64,000 nucleotides of DNA from NCBI GenBank assembly GCA_016758965.1, contig JAEPRB010000087.1, positions 81,821-145,820 of the forward strand, written 5' to 3'. Positions within the stretch are counted from its first letter, which is position 1; the number at the start of each line of letters is the position of its first letter. The notes below the pieces were generated by a model that worked only from the letters and a program-made list of their open reading frames with translations, was not told the origin of the DNA and searched no databases. This stretch comes from Circinella minor (Eukaryota; Mucoromycota; Mucoromycetes; Mucorales; Lichtheimiaceae). This document shows, piece after piece, positions 12,199-22,401 of this stretch. The position numbers and the translations under genes are program-made.

Positions 12199-13100
12199 AT
12201 GACTCGTGAAATCGCCTTGGCAATCGACCCTGAGTCGGAAGAAGCTGGTAAAACAGTCTCGTGGGCAAAGGAGAATTTTTTACGCAAAACAGATCATGTC
12301 AATTTGATCACTGTTTTGTGCTTGGATGCTGAATTTGTTGACCATGGTCAGTTCTTTGTTATTATGTTATAATAGCCTTGAGGCCAATATATAATTCATG
12401 TTATTTTATTCCAACTATTACTAATATATTTTTCAAAAAAAGATTATTTGTTGGCTGTCGATGAAAAAGATATTTTGGAGATGGAAGAAAAGGTAACAAG
12501 AAAGACAGTGTTTAATTATTGTATAATGATTTTTTTCCCTCTGCCCGAAATCAATAAAAAAATCACCTAAGCACACAAAAGAAGAACAATGTGTAACGTA
12601 GCAACATGCTCACATTACACTCTCACACAAGTATATTATACTCACACACTCACACACAAATAAAATACATTTATAGCTCAAAAATGAGGTCAAGTCTAAA
12701 CTGGAAAACTTTCGAAATGTCTTGAATACTGATGGCATTCTCAATGTATCAATTGTACTCTTGAAATCTAAAAGATCAGATACATGCAAACGATTGATTG
12801 AACATCTTGGGACAGTTCATACCGATTGCTTGATCATGGGCAGTCGGAATCTATCGAGCTGGAAACGGTAAGTCTTTTTCATTGATGAACACGAGGTTGC
12901 ATAACGTAAGCATCACAACATAAAATGTTTGCCTATTTTATCCATTGTACCAAAAAGAAGAGAAAAAGAGTGGGCCATCCATCGTTTAAGACGGATCACG
13001 AAACAATACTAAATCAAAAGTAAATTATAGACTTATAATAGGAAGCTTTAGTGATTATATTCAATCTCATGTTCATTGTTCGGTACTTCTGGTCAAATAA
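12199..13100 (+). CDS. Universal stress protein (UspA) domain protein, four exons
   Basis: Exons 12199-12346, 12443-12492, 12677-12867 and 13031-13100 join to 152 residues, the usual size of a single Usp domain. The N-terminal strand reads IALAIDPES followed by WAKENFL. The nucleotide-binding signature is split by the last intron: LIMGSRN in exon 3 and IIGSFSDYIQSHVHCSVLLV in exon 4, matching the family pattern G-x2-G/S-x9-G-S-x-S. Usp proteins bind ATP or AMP and are linked to stress responses; several Mucoromycota carry eukaryotic copies. The last donor is unusual: reading through it gives an immediate stop (TAA at 12869), so intron retention would remove the GSFSDY strand. The ATG at 12199 is preferred over the in-frame ATG at 12013 because homology begins just after it. 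Confidence 0.87.
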
Positions 13101-13612
13101 TTATAATAAATTCTCATAACTTGTAATAACAATCATAGTAACAATACAGCAAAAAAATAAAATAATAAACCACTGTAATCCTTTTTGATATCTTGTGTGG
13201 TGTGGCACAACTCTATTTTTTTAAAGGACGAGAGTAAAAGAGCGAAAAGACTGTTTTGGGGGGAGTGCCTGAGGGACCATTGCCTGATCTGGGTCTCCGC
13301 GGCCCAAGGTATGGTTTTCCTATTTCGGATTAACACTGATTCCCACCGAATGAAATCAAAATAACCTGGATGGAGTATAGAAAGGGAGGGGCTTGCGTGG
13401 GGAAACAGCTGGGAACATGGCACACACATACATAATTATATAATCAAATCTCCTTATTTGATTTTTATTCTTTTCTTGGGTATAAAAAAACCTTTTCTTG
13501 ACCTTCTTCATCTTCTTTTACAGCCCTCTTTTGGTTTTTTTGTCTACTTTTTGTTTACCAGAAGAATTCCTACACTTCCTGTTCTTCGACGCCTTATAAC
13601 AATTTCTGAACA
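13101..13612 (+). promoter_or_regulatory. Promoter region of the sugar transporter gene
   Basis: A 512-base spacer between the Usp gene and the transporter. Within it, 13205-13420 is clearly more GC-rich than its surroundings and holds CTCCGC (13295-13300, minus-strand GCGGAG) and GTGGGG (13397-13402). Both fit the SYGGRG site of CreA/Mig1 carbon-repression factors. A TATA-like TATAAAAA lies at 13481-13488, 125 bases before the ATG. Carbon-repression control is inference from motif and gene type only; such short motifs occur by chance. Confidence 0.4.
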
Positions 13613-15791
13613 ATGGGCAGAAGCTTACGGGCGAGAGTGACAAATAATGTCTATGTATGGCAAAAATACACCTTTTTGATTTAAACTTCACTATTTTACC
13701 TTTTAAACAAACTAATTCGTTTCTATTTCACCAAAAATGAACAATTTATTATAGATGATCGGTGGTTTCGCCGCCATCGCAGGTATTATGTTTGGTTTCG
13801 ATATCGGTAGTAACTCTGGTGTTATCGGAACAACACAGTAAGCATAGACTTTACTTCATAAATTAGTCGACATTTCTATAATACTTCGAATATGCTTTAC
13901 AAATGCTAAATCATAATAATCATACTAAAAATAGGTATCGCGAGTACTTTGATAATCCAAGCGATTTGCTTCAAGGTGGTATCAACGGTGCATTGAGTGC
14001 TGGCTGTTTTGTTGGTGCTTTGTTCGCTGGTTTCCCTGCTGATAGATATTCTCGAAAATTTACTTTGATCGCTGCTTCGATCTTATTCGTAATTGGATCA
14101 GTTTTCCAAGCTGCTGCTAACGGTGTTCCCCTTCTTTGCGTTGGCCGTGTTCTTAACGGTAAGTTGTTTATATTTTTTTTCTGCGGGAATTAAACGAATT
14201 TAAATCATAATATACTCACATGAAACTCAATTATGGTGAACCTCCAACACACAAGGTTTATCGGTTGGTGTCACTTCCATGGTGGTACCACTTTACCAGT
14301 CAGAAATTGCCCCCAAGGAAATTCGTGGTCGTATTGTTGCTGTGCAGCAATGGAGTATTACCTGGGGCATCATGATCTCGTACGTACACTTTTTACAAAC
14401 TTAAGAATTAAAAACGTATTGTAATCTAACATTTTTTCTGTGTAATTTCTTATATAGTTTCTGGATTCAATATGGCGCACAATTTACTGACAGTACTGCA
14501 GCATTCAGAGTAAGAAAGAACTTCATTACAGTTTGACTTGCATTCTGTGCAACAATTATTTTATCTAACTAAAAAATATGAAACGCTATTTAGATTCCAT
14601 GGGGTGTACAAGCCGTTCCAGCTATTGTCTTGCTTTCTGGTATGTGGGCTTTCCCACATAGTCCTAGATGGCTCGCTGACAAGGGCCGCATGGATGAAGC
14701 TATTCAAGTTCTCGCAGAAATTCACGGTGAAGGAGATGTTCATCATCCTCGTGTCCAAATGGAAATTCAAGAAATTGAAGCCGTTATCAAGTTTGATAAA
14801 GAACAAGCTTCCCATCGTTATGCCGATATTTTTAAACCACAATATACTTACCGTGCTTTCCTTGGTATCGTTTTGCAAATCTGGCAACAATTGACTGGTA
14901 TGAACATTATTATGTTCTACGTCGTCTTGCTCTTCGAACAAGCTGGTGTTGGAGATTCTCAAGAATCTACTTTGGTGTCATCTGGTATTAACTATGTTGT
15001 TAACGTTGTCATGACCGTTCCTGCTATCTTGTGGGTTGACAAGTGGGGTCGTCGTAATACTATGATCTTTGGTGCCCTTGCAATGAGCATGTTTCTTTGG
15101 GTCGTCGGTGGTTTGATGAGCCAAGGTGAATGGTATATTGCAGAAAATGGCAAATGGATGATGAATATTGAAGATAAGAACAAGAGCAAGGGTATGGTTG
15201 CTTGTGTTTATCTCTTTGTCGCTTCATTCGCTTGTACTTGGGGTGTAAGTTATCTTATTCGTCTTTTAATACTAATAATAACTACCAATAAAAAAAAGGT
15301 GACATTACTAACAAAATATGCATTAAAATAATAGCCTTTGGGTTGGATCTATCCCGCTGAAATCTTCCCTCTTCGTATTCGTGCCATTGCTGTGTCGTTG
15401 TCAACTTCTGCTAACTGGCTTTTCAATTGGATTCTCAACTTTGTCGTCCCCATGTTAATGCAACGCATCCGATTTGGTTTATACATGCTTTTCGCCGGTT
15501 TTAATTTCTTGATGGCTGTTCATGTATTCATTGCTTATCCTGAAACAAAGGGATATACCGTAAGTTCACAACATGCCATGTGGACTGTAAAATGGAATTA
15601 GAAATAAAATTCATCTTGCTAACTATTATCTCTTTTGTTTATCAATATAATAGCTTGAAGAAATGGACATTGTATTCGAACAAAATCCACGCAAGAAGGT
15701 GGATCGTGCATTTGTTGAAGCAGAATTAGCTCGTCGTACGGGTTTGGATCATAAAGAAGGTTCCATTGAAAAGACAGAAAATATTGTTTAA
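13613..15791 (+). CDS. MFS sugar/hexose transporter, eight exons
   Basis: Exons 13613-13654, 13755-13837, 13935-14158, 14256-14379, 14458-14509, 14594-15244, 15335-15559 and 15654-15791 give 512 residues with about 12 membrane spans. Sugar-transporter hallmarks occur in order: GFDIGSNSGVIG in helix 1, D-RYSRK in the loop 2-3, GRVLNGLSVG, PLYQSEIAPKEIRGR after helix 4, F-SPRWL before the central loop, QQLTGMN in helix 7, DKWGRR in loop 8-9, PAEIFPLRIRA in helix 10 and PETKGYTLEEMD after helix 12. This matches fungal proton-coupled hexose or quinate carriers at the plasma membrane; the substrate cannot be told from sequence. The first exon is only 14 codons. Confidence 0.93.
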
Positions 15792-18700
15792 AAAAAACGA
15801 GCTGGTTCTTTGTCACGCATAAACACACAAACTTTTCCTTTATTTTCTTTATTTGTTATTTTATATGAACGACATTTATTTTATTATTCTTTTTTTGTAT
15901 TAGATATAATACCCAATAATATTTTTATTTTGCACTAGCAGACTGGTCTTTTATTTCTCTTTATTATTATTTAACCTTTCTTTTTGAAACCAATTTCTAC
16001 ATTTTTGACAATCATTAAACCATTCAAAGTAGTTTTTACATTTATTATTTGATTTTTGTGATTTTTTTCCCATCATTACATACTCCATGTTGTACAACGA
16101 AAATTTTGACCCTGACCTATCATTTTTTGAGGATCACATGCTCTTGGTCCCTTAATTCGCCGTATTTGTTGTTCATGACCAATAGCAAAATGTTTTAAAT
16201 TTTGAGTTTCATATTAATTGCATAAGTTGGCACAAAAAGTCATCAGGGTTTTTTTCCTCAACTGCTGTTTTTTGATATATGTAGTAAACAGTAGCTCATT
16301 AGCTTTTTTCACATAACAATAAAATATTTCAATAGCAGTCTATTGCGAGGCATCATCGCAAATGATTGCATATAAATACAGGTTCTTTTATCACTCACGA
16401 TATAAAATATATATTGCTTTAATTATATACTTGAGTTCTGAGAAGTCAGCGGTATTTCCAGTGATGGTACGCTTAACATACAGCCAAACGGTCATTTGAT
16501 GATGGTTACACTTGTAATTCATAAAGAATATAACTGTGTATATCTTTATAAGAAAAAAACGATACACAAAAAATACTACCATGTTGATGCTGACTTTTTA
16601 AAGTTAGTAAAAGTTAGATTGCTTCAACAAATTCCCAATGTAAACTCTTATAAATAATTATCAATATTTAAGATGCAAACATTGCTATGCTAACTAACTT
16701 TTCTGCACATTTTGTACTACTGTATGTATTACTGTATGAATATTTTTAAGTATCTGACAACAACCTTGTTAACAACGGATTTACGTTATAAATTAAGAAA
16801 TGACAAGAGGATAAAAAGACTCCTATTATTGAGCAGTATAACTTTTCTGTTTTTTTTCTCTGAATTATATAAGCAATTGAACAATACATAAATGTATTTT
16901 TCTACTCAGAAGAATACAAATGATATTGTTAACTATTACGCAAGTGTACTTGATAGTTTAGTATATCAAAGCGTTATATATGTCTAAGTATGCAATAATC
17001 CGAGATGTCTTATCAAATATTCTATATACTCTGTTTCTTAAAACCGTTCTGATAAAATAAAAAAAAACCAGGCTTATTTCATACTTTCATACTTTGATTA
17101 TATCATTTAGATAACTAATATTTAATATACAAACTATTTTTCTTTATTCTACAATGGGTTCATATAACAACTAGCCTTTGATATTTTCTGCGCCCAATAT
17201 ATTCAAGGATCCGTTTAAAAAAATCAATACGTAAGTGGGATGAAGAATATAAAGCATCAGCAACCAAAAAAAAATCTATTTTTGAAATTTTCCGTGGAGA
17301 CTATGCATTCGAGCTGTAATCTCGCTAATCATCAGCGTTTATAAAACATTTTTAGTAATAACTAGATCACATACATAGTTTTATCCAAGACTTGTTCCAC
17401 AGCTATTTTTATACATGTCAGTGAATATGCAGGGTGCAAAATTAATTATGTAAGAAAAATATCGCTCATATAAAAGATTATTTTCACACATTCTCTAATG
17501 GAAATTATACCTAACCAAAATAGTATTTTCATTCCACGTCGTTACAATATATATAGATTATATTACTGTAATTATCTCAAATATAGATGCAAACCTGCGT
17601 AATTAACAGGCATTTGACTGGTAAGGTGCATAAAATGGTATGATACTTATCAAAGGTAATGAGATGATTTAAAATATATGGGCAACAGGTGGTTTAATAA
17701 TATCCGTATTAAATCAGCTTGAGAACATATCGCCGTTGCTATCGAGCGTGTATAAGTGGGTGCCGTAAAAAAATATAAAAGGTCAGAAAATAACCCCATT
17801 CAGTCAGAGATTGAATAACATGAAGAGCAGTAAGTATTTATTTTCAAGGAGAGAAACTTGTAGATTGAAGTTGAATTATTAATATGACGATATTACTGAT
17901 TCAACAACAGTTGATTGATATATTCGGAAATGGTACGTAGTGGTTGTAACTTATCAAAAATGACAGAGGATACTACCTCCTGTAAGTTAGTCCATTGGTA
18001 GGTCTAAGCGTTTATAAAACTATGTATATGATTTATATTAGGAGCATAATTGATGTTTGTGGTATATGTATTATCTAAAAGTAGTAGGTCAATTGTTTAA
18101 GTGTGTAGCAGTAATGTTTATCGTTATATTATAAAAGTACTAACCTTTAATATGTACGAGCCAAACGTTTGCTTATACATGTTAGAAAAAGGAAAACAAA
18201 AACAATCCATTTTATATCATCACTGTGGTGCAATGATCGAGAAAACTTGTTGAAAAGATCATCTCTGTATAATACACGGATCCCTTGAAGAAAATCGATA
18301 AATCTTGAGTTCTTCTTGTTTACTGTGTAAATATGGTGAACTCAACTACATACACTGCTTTGTATATCACAATATGTGTTAATGTGACTTTTTATTATGT
18401 ATGTAAAAATGTTCTTAAATTTTTTTTGTTCGAATGCTTATACCAAATAATACCGAACAACGAGTACACTACGCTATCGTTTCTCAATAGTAGCAATCAC
18501 GCACCATGTATTTTATAAAAATTAGAAAAAGGAAGAGTACTATTCATTAGACAATTGGACAATATAACTACCATATCTAATTTGGTTGTTATGCAGTGTG
18601 CTTATTATTATCTATTAGTGTACACATATTTATATGCTTCGTTTATTTTCATTTTAGTATAAGTTATACTACGCATACTCGAACCATTGAATGCCATAGA

Positions 18701-18966
18701 ATGACCATTATTAGTTTTATTGTTTGTTACGTATTTGTATACAAACATATGTATACCATACAACAAAATAAATGAAGGGATGTTGCTAGCAAGAGAAAGT
18801 TAATATATTCACTTTTAGCTCATCCCTTTTTTTATTTATTTATCAAACATGTTGTAAAATTAAAAATTATACTAATGCTGCCTTTTTATGCATAATTCAT
18901 TTATCACTATGATATCACGGATTAAAATACTCTGGATCGGAACTACAGTACTTTTACTTGGTTTTC
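15792..18966. other. AT-rich intergenic region without recognised genes
   Basis: Transporter 3'-flank followed by about 3 kb of AT-rich DNA. Open frames are short and featureless (for example 16391-16582 minus, 18333-18518 plus). No repeats or RNA genes were recognised. Confidence 0.5.
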
Positions 18967-19078
18967 CAAAAAGTGACCATAAAAAAAGCGGACACTTTTT
19001 TTTTTAGCTCCCGTCCACCTCGCGTCCACCTCTCGTCCATTTTTTTTTAGCTCGCGTCCATCTCCCGTCCTTTTAAAC
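18967..19078 (+). repeat. Left terminal inverted repeat with subterminal CGTCCACCT units
   Basis: Begins CAAAAAGTGACC and continues through GCGGACAC, a T-run, AGCTC and tandem CGTCCACCT/CGTCCA units to just before the ATG at 19084. The inner part repeats itself: AGCTC-x-CGTCCA occurs at about 19005 and again at about 19050. The first coding exon therefore starts within a few bases of the repeat. Confidence 0.75.
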
Positions 19079-19083
19079 CCACA

Positions 19084-20485
19084 ATGTCCTCAAACTCAAA
19101 AATAACTATTTTGTATTCTCAGGCAGCTTGTGCTTTTTTTGGAGTAGATCTGAATCCAGAAAATGAACTCATGTGTGAACGGAAAATCGACGCAATGCCC
19201 GATGTTGAGCTATGCTATATAAATGACATCCCTACAGAACCTTTTCTGGTGGCCAAAAACCGCATCAAGTTTTTTCCATTCCGATACCAGCTATACGGCC
19301 GTAGTAGTAGTGAAGAGCCAAATCTACCATCAATATCGATAAGCAACCAACATATACGTTAGTACTCTTGAATTATCTACTTATTCACTGACTATTTACA
19401 TTTATTAACTAATATCGCAACTTTTAGATTGTGAATCTCAACTCATTGATTTTGTCAACAGCGTTTTTCTCATTACTGATCCTCGTAACGAAGCGGTTTA
19501 TGAACGAAAGGAAGTATCTTCATAAGAAATTTTTAACATAACAGCGGAGTATACCACTATATATGAAAAAAAGAAACTTGCAGCTTTTACACAATTCGCA
19601 ACAAAAAACGATGCACATTATTTAAAGGCTCAGATAACAAGGAAACGTATGGATTCAGGTCGTCGAATTGAGCGAAAGATCGTATATATCATGAAAGCCG
19701 ATGATCGAGGTATATACTGCTGTAAACATGGACTGATTGAGGAAAAGAAAAGAAAAGAATCTAATACTTTATGTTGATGTTATGTTTGTAGTATTTTTAG
19801 CTCAAAATATTGGCAATTACCAAGGTCGATTTGAAATGTTAATAAAAGGGTTGAAGAAAGATGACTTTGAGGTTTTCGGATATACCAGAAAAAGTCCACA
19901 CAACTTGTCCTGCGAGTCATTAAAAAAGAATCTTCAAAATATGATTGATTGTTTGCGACATCGTTCATTGGTCGAGTCTGTTTACGTCTCACCAAACAGT
20001 CTCGCTAAGAGCTTGATTTCCTCACGAGACATGTCAAATACAGATGAGAAACTGACACAGATGAAGCTTGACCATTGTGCTGGTAGCACACAGAGTAAGT
20101 TTTAGAAAAATAGGAGAATTTGGAGAAAGAAGGTAGATTATGACAAGGCAGATTGATTCTTGATTTGGTATAGCTCTTTTGAAACATTTGTCATCCACTG
20201 AAAAAAAAGTGTGTCTTGTCATTGTGGACTACGCTGCTCTTTCAACAGTACCTGCCGATGTCCAGGCTTTTTAGTCAAGTTAGTTTTGTTAGCACAATTC
20301 TTCATTTTATTGCACACACACACTAACACCCCGATAGAAATCATAAATCACTAGAATACATTGTTGTTGATCGTCTGAAAGAAACAGGAAGATATGAAGT
20401 ATACAGGCGTATGGAAATACTTCAAACAGCTGATTGTTTAGATAGCTTTAACTGTCGTAAGGGACTCCCACATCGATCTATTTAA
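19084..20485 (+). pseudogene. Broken five-exon gene inside the TIR element; unknown family
   Basis: Splice signals define exons 19084-19357, 19428-19709, 19801-20094, 20174-20273 and 20338-20485, together 366 codons. Two in-frame stops break it: TAA at 19523-19525 in exon 2, and TAA formed across the exon 4/5 junction; without that splice TAG at 20272-20274 ends the frame. Exon 1 encodes the same 92-residue-type unit found at 20834, with QAAC, CY, PTEPF and VAK motifs. Exon 3 carries VFGYTRKSP, an LQ-rich helix and SVYVSP; exon 4 has VCLVIVDYAALS; exon 5 has a short acidic-basic tail. GYTRKS resembles the Y-x-R-x-S start of serine recombinases and the VDYAALS strand sits where DRLSR would be, but the arginines are absent, so this is a weak guess. 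Confidence 0.55.
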
Positions 20486-20833
20486 AAGCACACATTATAT
20501 ATCCGTTACAAATAAAAAAATGATGTTTGGTAGAACAATATATAATATAGTAGCGTTACAAAGCCTTTAATTTTATTGCATGCTTATAAAACACTTGCCG
20601 TTTTCTTAAGAAAAAGAGTGTAAGTTTTATTTTTTTCATTGTCCATCACAAGGAATTTGTTTCTTCGTTTTATTTATTAGTTCTAAATCACTAGCCTTAG
20701 TGATAAGTTTATTCTTATCCTTTCTTTATAATTCTTTTCTAATTATTGTCATTGAAGATTTTAGTTATCATCAACAAAAATAACAGATTCCTAGATTGCT
20801 GTCAAACAATAAACTAACTCATATATAAGCACA

Positions 20834-21112
20834 ATGAAAACAACAACAACAGTAAAGATCACACGTGCACAAGCAGCGTGCATGTTTTACGGCGAAACCA
20901 TCAATGCCAAAAACAAAAGAGAATGCGAGAAGCGGCTCAATGACCTTGTAGATGTGGATATTTGCTATCTAGAAGACGCACCTACTGAGCCATTTATTGT
21001 TGCTAAAGTTCGAATTGAAAGCTCTCCAGTCCGATACAAACAATATCCTCGGACGACATCGTCCAATGATGTACTCTCGTTGATCAATGAAAGAGATTCA
21101 ACTGTACAGTAG
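20834..21112 (+). CDS. 92-residue protein, homolog of exon 1 of the neighbouring broken gene
   Basis: An intact frame of 92 codons. Aligned without gaps to the product of 19084-19357, about half of residues 9-75 are identical, including QAAC, F-x-G, CE, DV, CY, D-x-PTEPF, VAK, RI and RY. The 3' ends differ and no continuation exons follow before the right inverted repeat, only about 110 bases away. Intact frame plus high divergence suggests this copy is either an older duplicate under constraint or a recent partial capture. The function is unknown; the motif set is not one I recognise. It lies about 350 bases after the broken gene on the same strand within the same element. Confidence 0.55.
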   Translation: MKTTTTVKITRAQAACMFYGETINAKNKRECEKRLNDLVDVDICYLEDAPTEPFIVAKVRIESSPVRYKQYPRTTSSNDVLSLINERDSTVQ

Positions 21113-21224
21113 TGTGTTTAGTCTAGTACAAGATTTTTTTTGTAAAATTATGTCGGGAGAATAAAAGATCATCTACATCATGAAGGAATTGAATGGCTGA
21201 TTAAATAAAAAGTGTTTCGGTAGA

Positions 21225-21301
21225 AATGGATGGAAGGTGGACGGAAGGTGGACGCGAGCTAAAAAAAAAAAAAGTGTCCGCTTTTTTATGGTCACTTTTT
21301 G
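21225..21301 (-). repeat. Right terminal inverted repeat
   Basis: Read on the minus strand it repeats the left end: CAAAAAGTGACC, A-run, GCGGACAC, T-run, AGCTCGCGTCCACCT and a further CGTCCACCT-like unit. Mismatches relative to the left end are mostly homopolymer length changes. Confidence 0.75.
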
Positions 21302-21538
21302 AGCTTCGTAAAATAGGTAAATTGATGGAAGCACCGTAAAAGGAACTTTGTCCAATAAAAAATTGAAATAGTCTGAATTTTCCTCTTTAAACATCTGAGA
21401 GGTTGTCCAAAATTAAAATAGTAATCGTTTAAAAAAGAAAAGAGATGGTCCGAAAAAAATTTGAAAATACTGTATTCACGTAAATAGGAGTATTTTTAGA
21501 AAGGATCTGCGGGGGTAAAGCTTAGTCGTCTCAAAACC

Positions 21539-22187
21539 ATGGCTATTTTTCTACCTGTATTCCTTGTTGGAGCCCCCATTGGCTATTTTACATGGTCTAA
21601 AGTTTTTAATGAAGCCGATTATCAAGCCGCCAAAATCTGCCATGGTACATTAACCTCATCGGAAGAAAAGAGTAAGTGGAATTGATATAATGAACAAATA
21701 AATTCAGTTTCAACAAAATGAAAGGGTGGAAATCTTGAATTCGAAATTTATTTATGTATTTTCTTTTACAAAAAAAATAAAATACAATGATATTTTTCTA
21801 GGTACAAAAGAATTATTACGAGAATGTTATCCACCACGCTCAGGATTTGCATCTACAATCGGTACAATAGCTTCGTTTGGTATATTAGCAAGAGCCATGT
21901 TTGGAAAAAATACGCGACACAGATTATTTTTCGCTCGAGCACCACCTGGTGCTGATATCCGCTGGGTGACATTTAAAATGGCGGGTGAACTTTTGTTACG
22001 TTGTGGCGCTATTGTTTATGGAGCAGCAGCAGGTAAAAAAAAAAGAATTTGATTGCTAGGTTCTGATTATAATATATACTTATTATTTGGTAAACACACA
22101 ATAGGTGGTGCCGTCGCAGGGCGATTGGCAGTAGCACGACAGCCATTACGAGTAACCTCGTATTCTTCACCATCTTCAAACAAGTGA
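21539..22187 (+). CDS. Small predicted membrane protein, three exons, unknown family
   Basis: Exons 21539-21671, 21802-22032 and 22105-22187 give 148 residues. The N-terminus (AIFLPVFLVGAPIGYFTW) is a hydrophobic segment, and two more weak spans follow, around SGFASTIGTIASFGILARAM and LLLRCGAIVYGAAAGGAVAG, with a glycine-alanine zipper character. The basic, short loops would suit an organelle membrane such as the mitochondrion, but no family was recognised and this is only inference. The gene starts 238 bases beyond the TIR element, so its promoter must lie within or next to that insertion. It converges with the kelch gene, with 214 bases between stops. Confidence 0.6.
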
Positions 22188-22401
22188 GATAACATCCCCT
22201 GGAGCCCACATTCACCAACACCCTTTCGATAAATAAATAATGATAACAAAAGAATAAGAAAATAATTATGATTAAAGATATATTTTGTACAACAAAAAAA
22301 GGGAAAATGTTAAAGTAAGAAGGTGTGTTTTAATGAATATGAGAAGGAAAATGATTATTATTAGATTAGGAAGAAAGGAGGAATATCGCAAAAAAGGATA
22401 A

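Larger units (their letters stand above)
18967..21301. mobile_element. 2.3 kb element bounded by terminal inverted repeats
   Basis: The left end (from C at 18967) and the reverse complement of the right end (to G at 21301) match over about 60 bases: CAAAAAGTGACC, an A run, GCGGACAC, a T run, AGCTC, then tandem CGTCCACCT units. Both copies point inward and the subterminal CGTCCACCT repeats occur two to four times at each end, as transposase-binding repeats often do. Inside are a broken multi-exon gene (19084-20485) and an intact 92-codon frame (20834-21112) homologous to its first exon. No clear target-site duplication was found. I cannot assign it to a known DNA-transposon superfamily from sequence alone. 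Confidence 0.6.

Noticed and set aside
12868..12871. Truncated Usp protein ending WKR at 12869
   Set aside because: A consensus donor overlaps the stop and a clear fourth exon at 13031-13100 completes the family's GS-x-S motif, so the full-length model is preferred.
13133..13429. Minus-strand frame of 98 codons in the transporter promoter
   Set aside because: No domain, no splice support, and it covers the GC-richer promoter block; judged chance.
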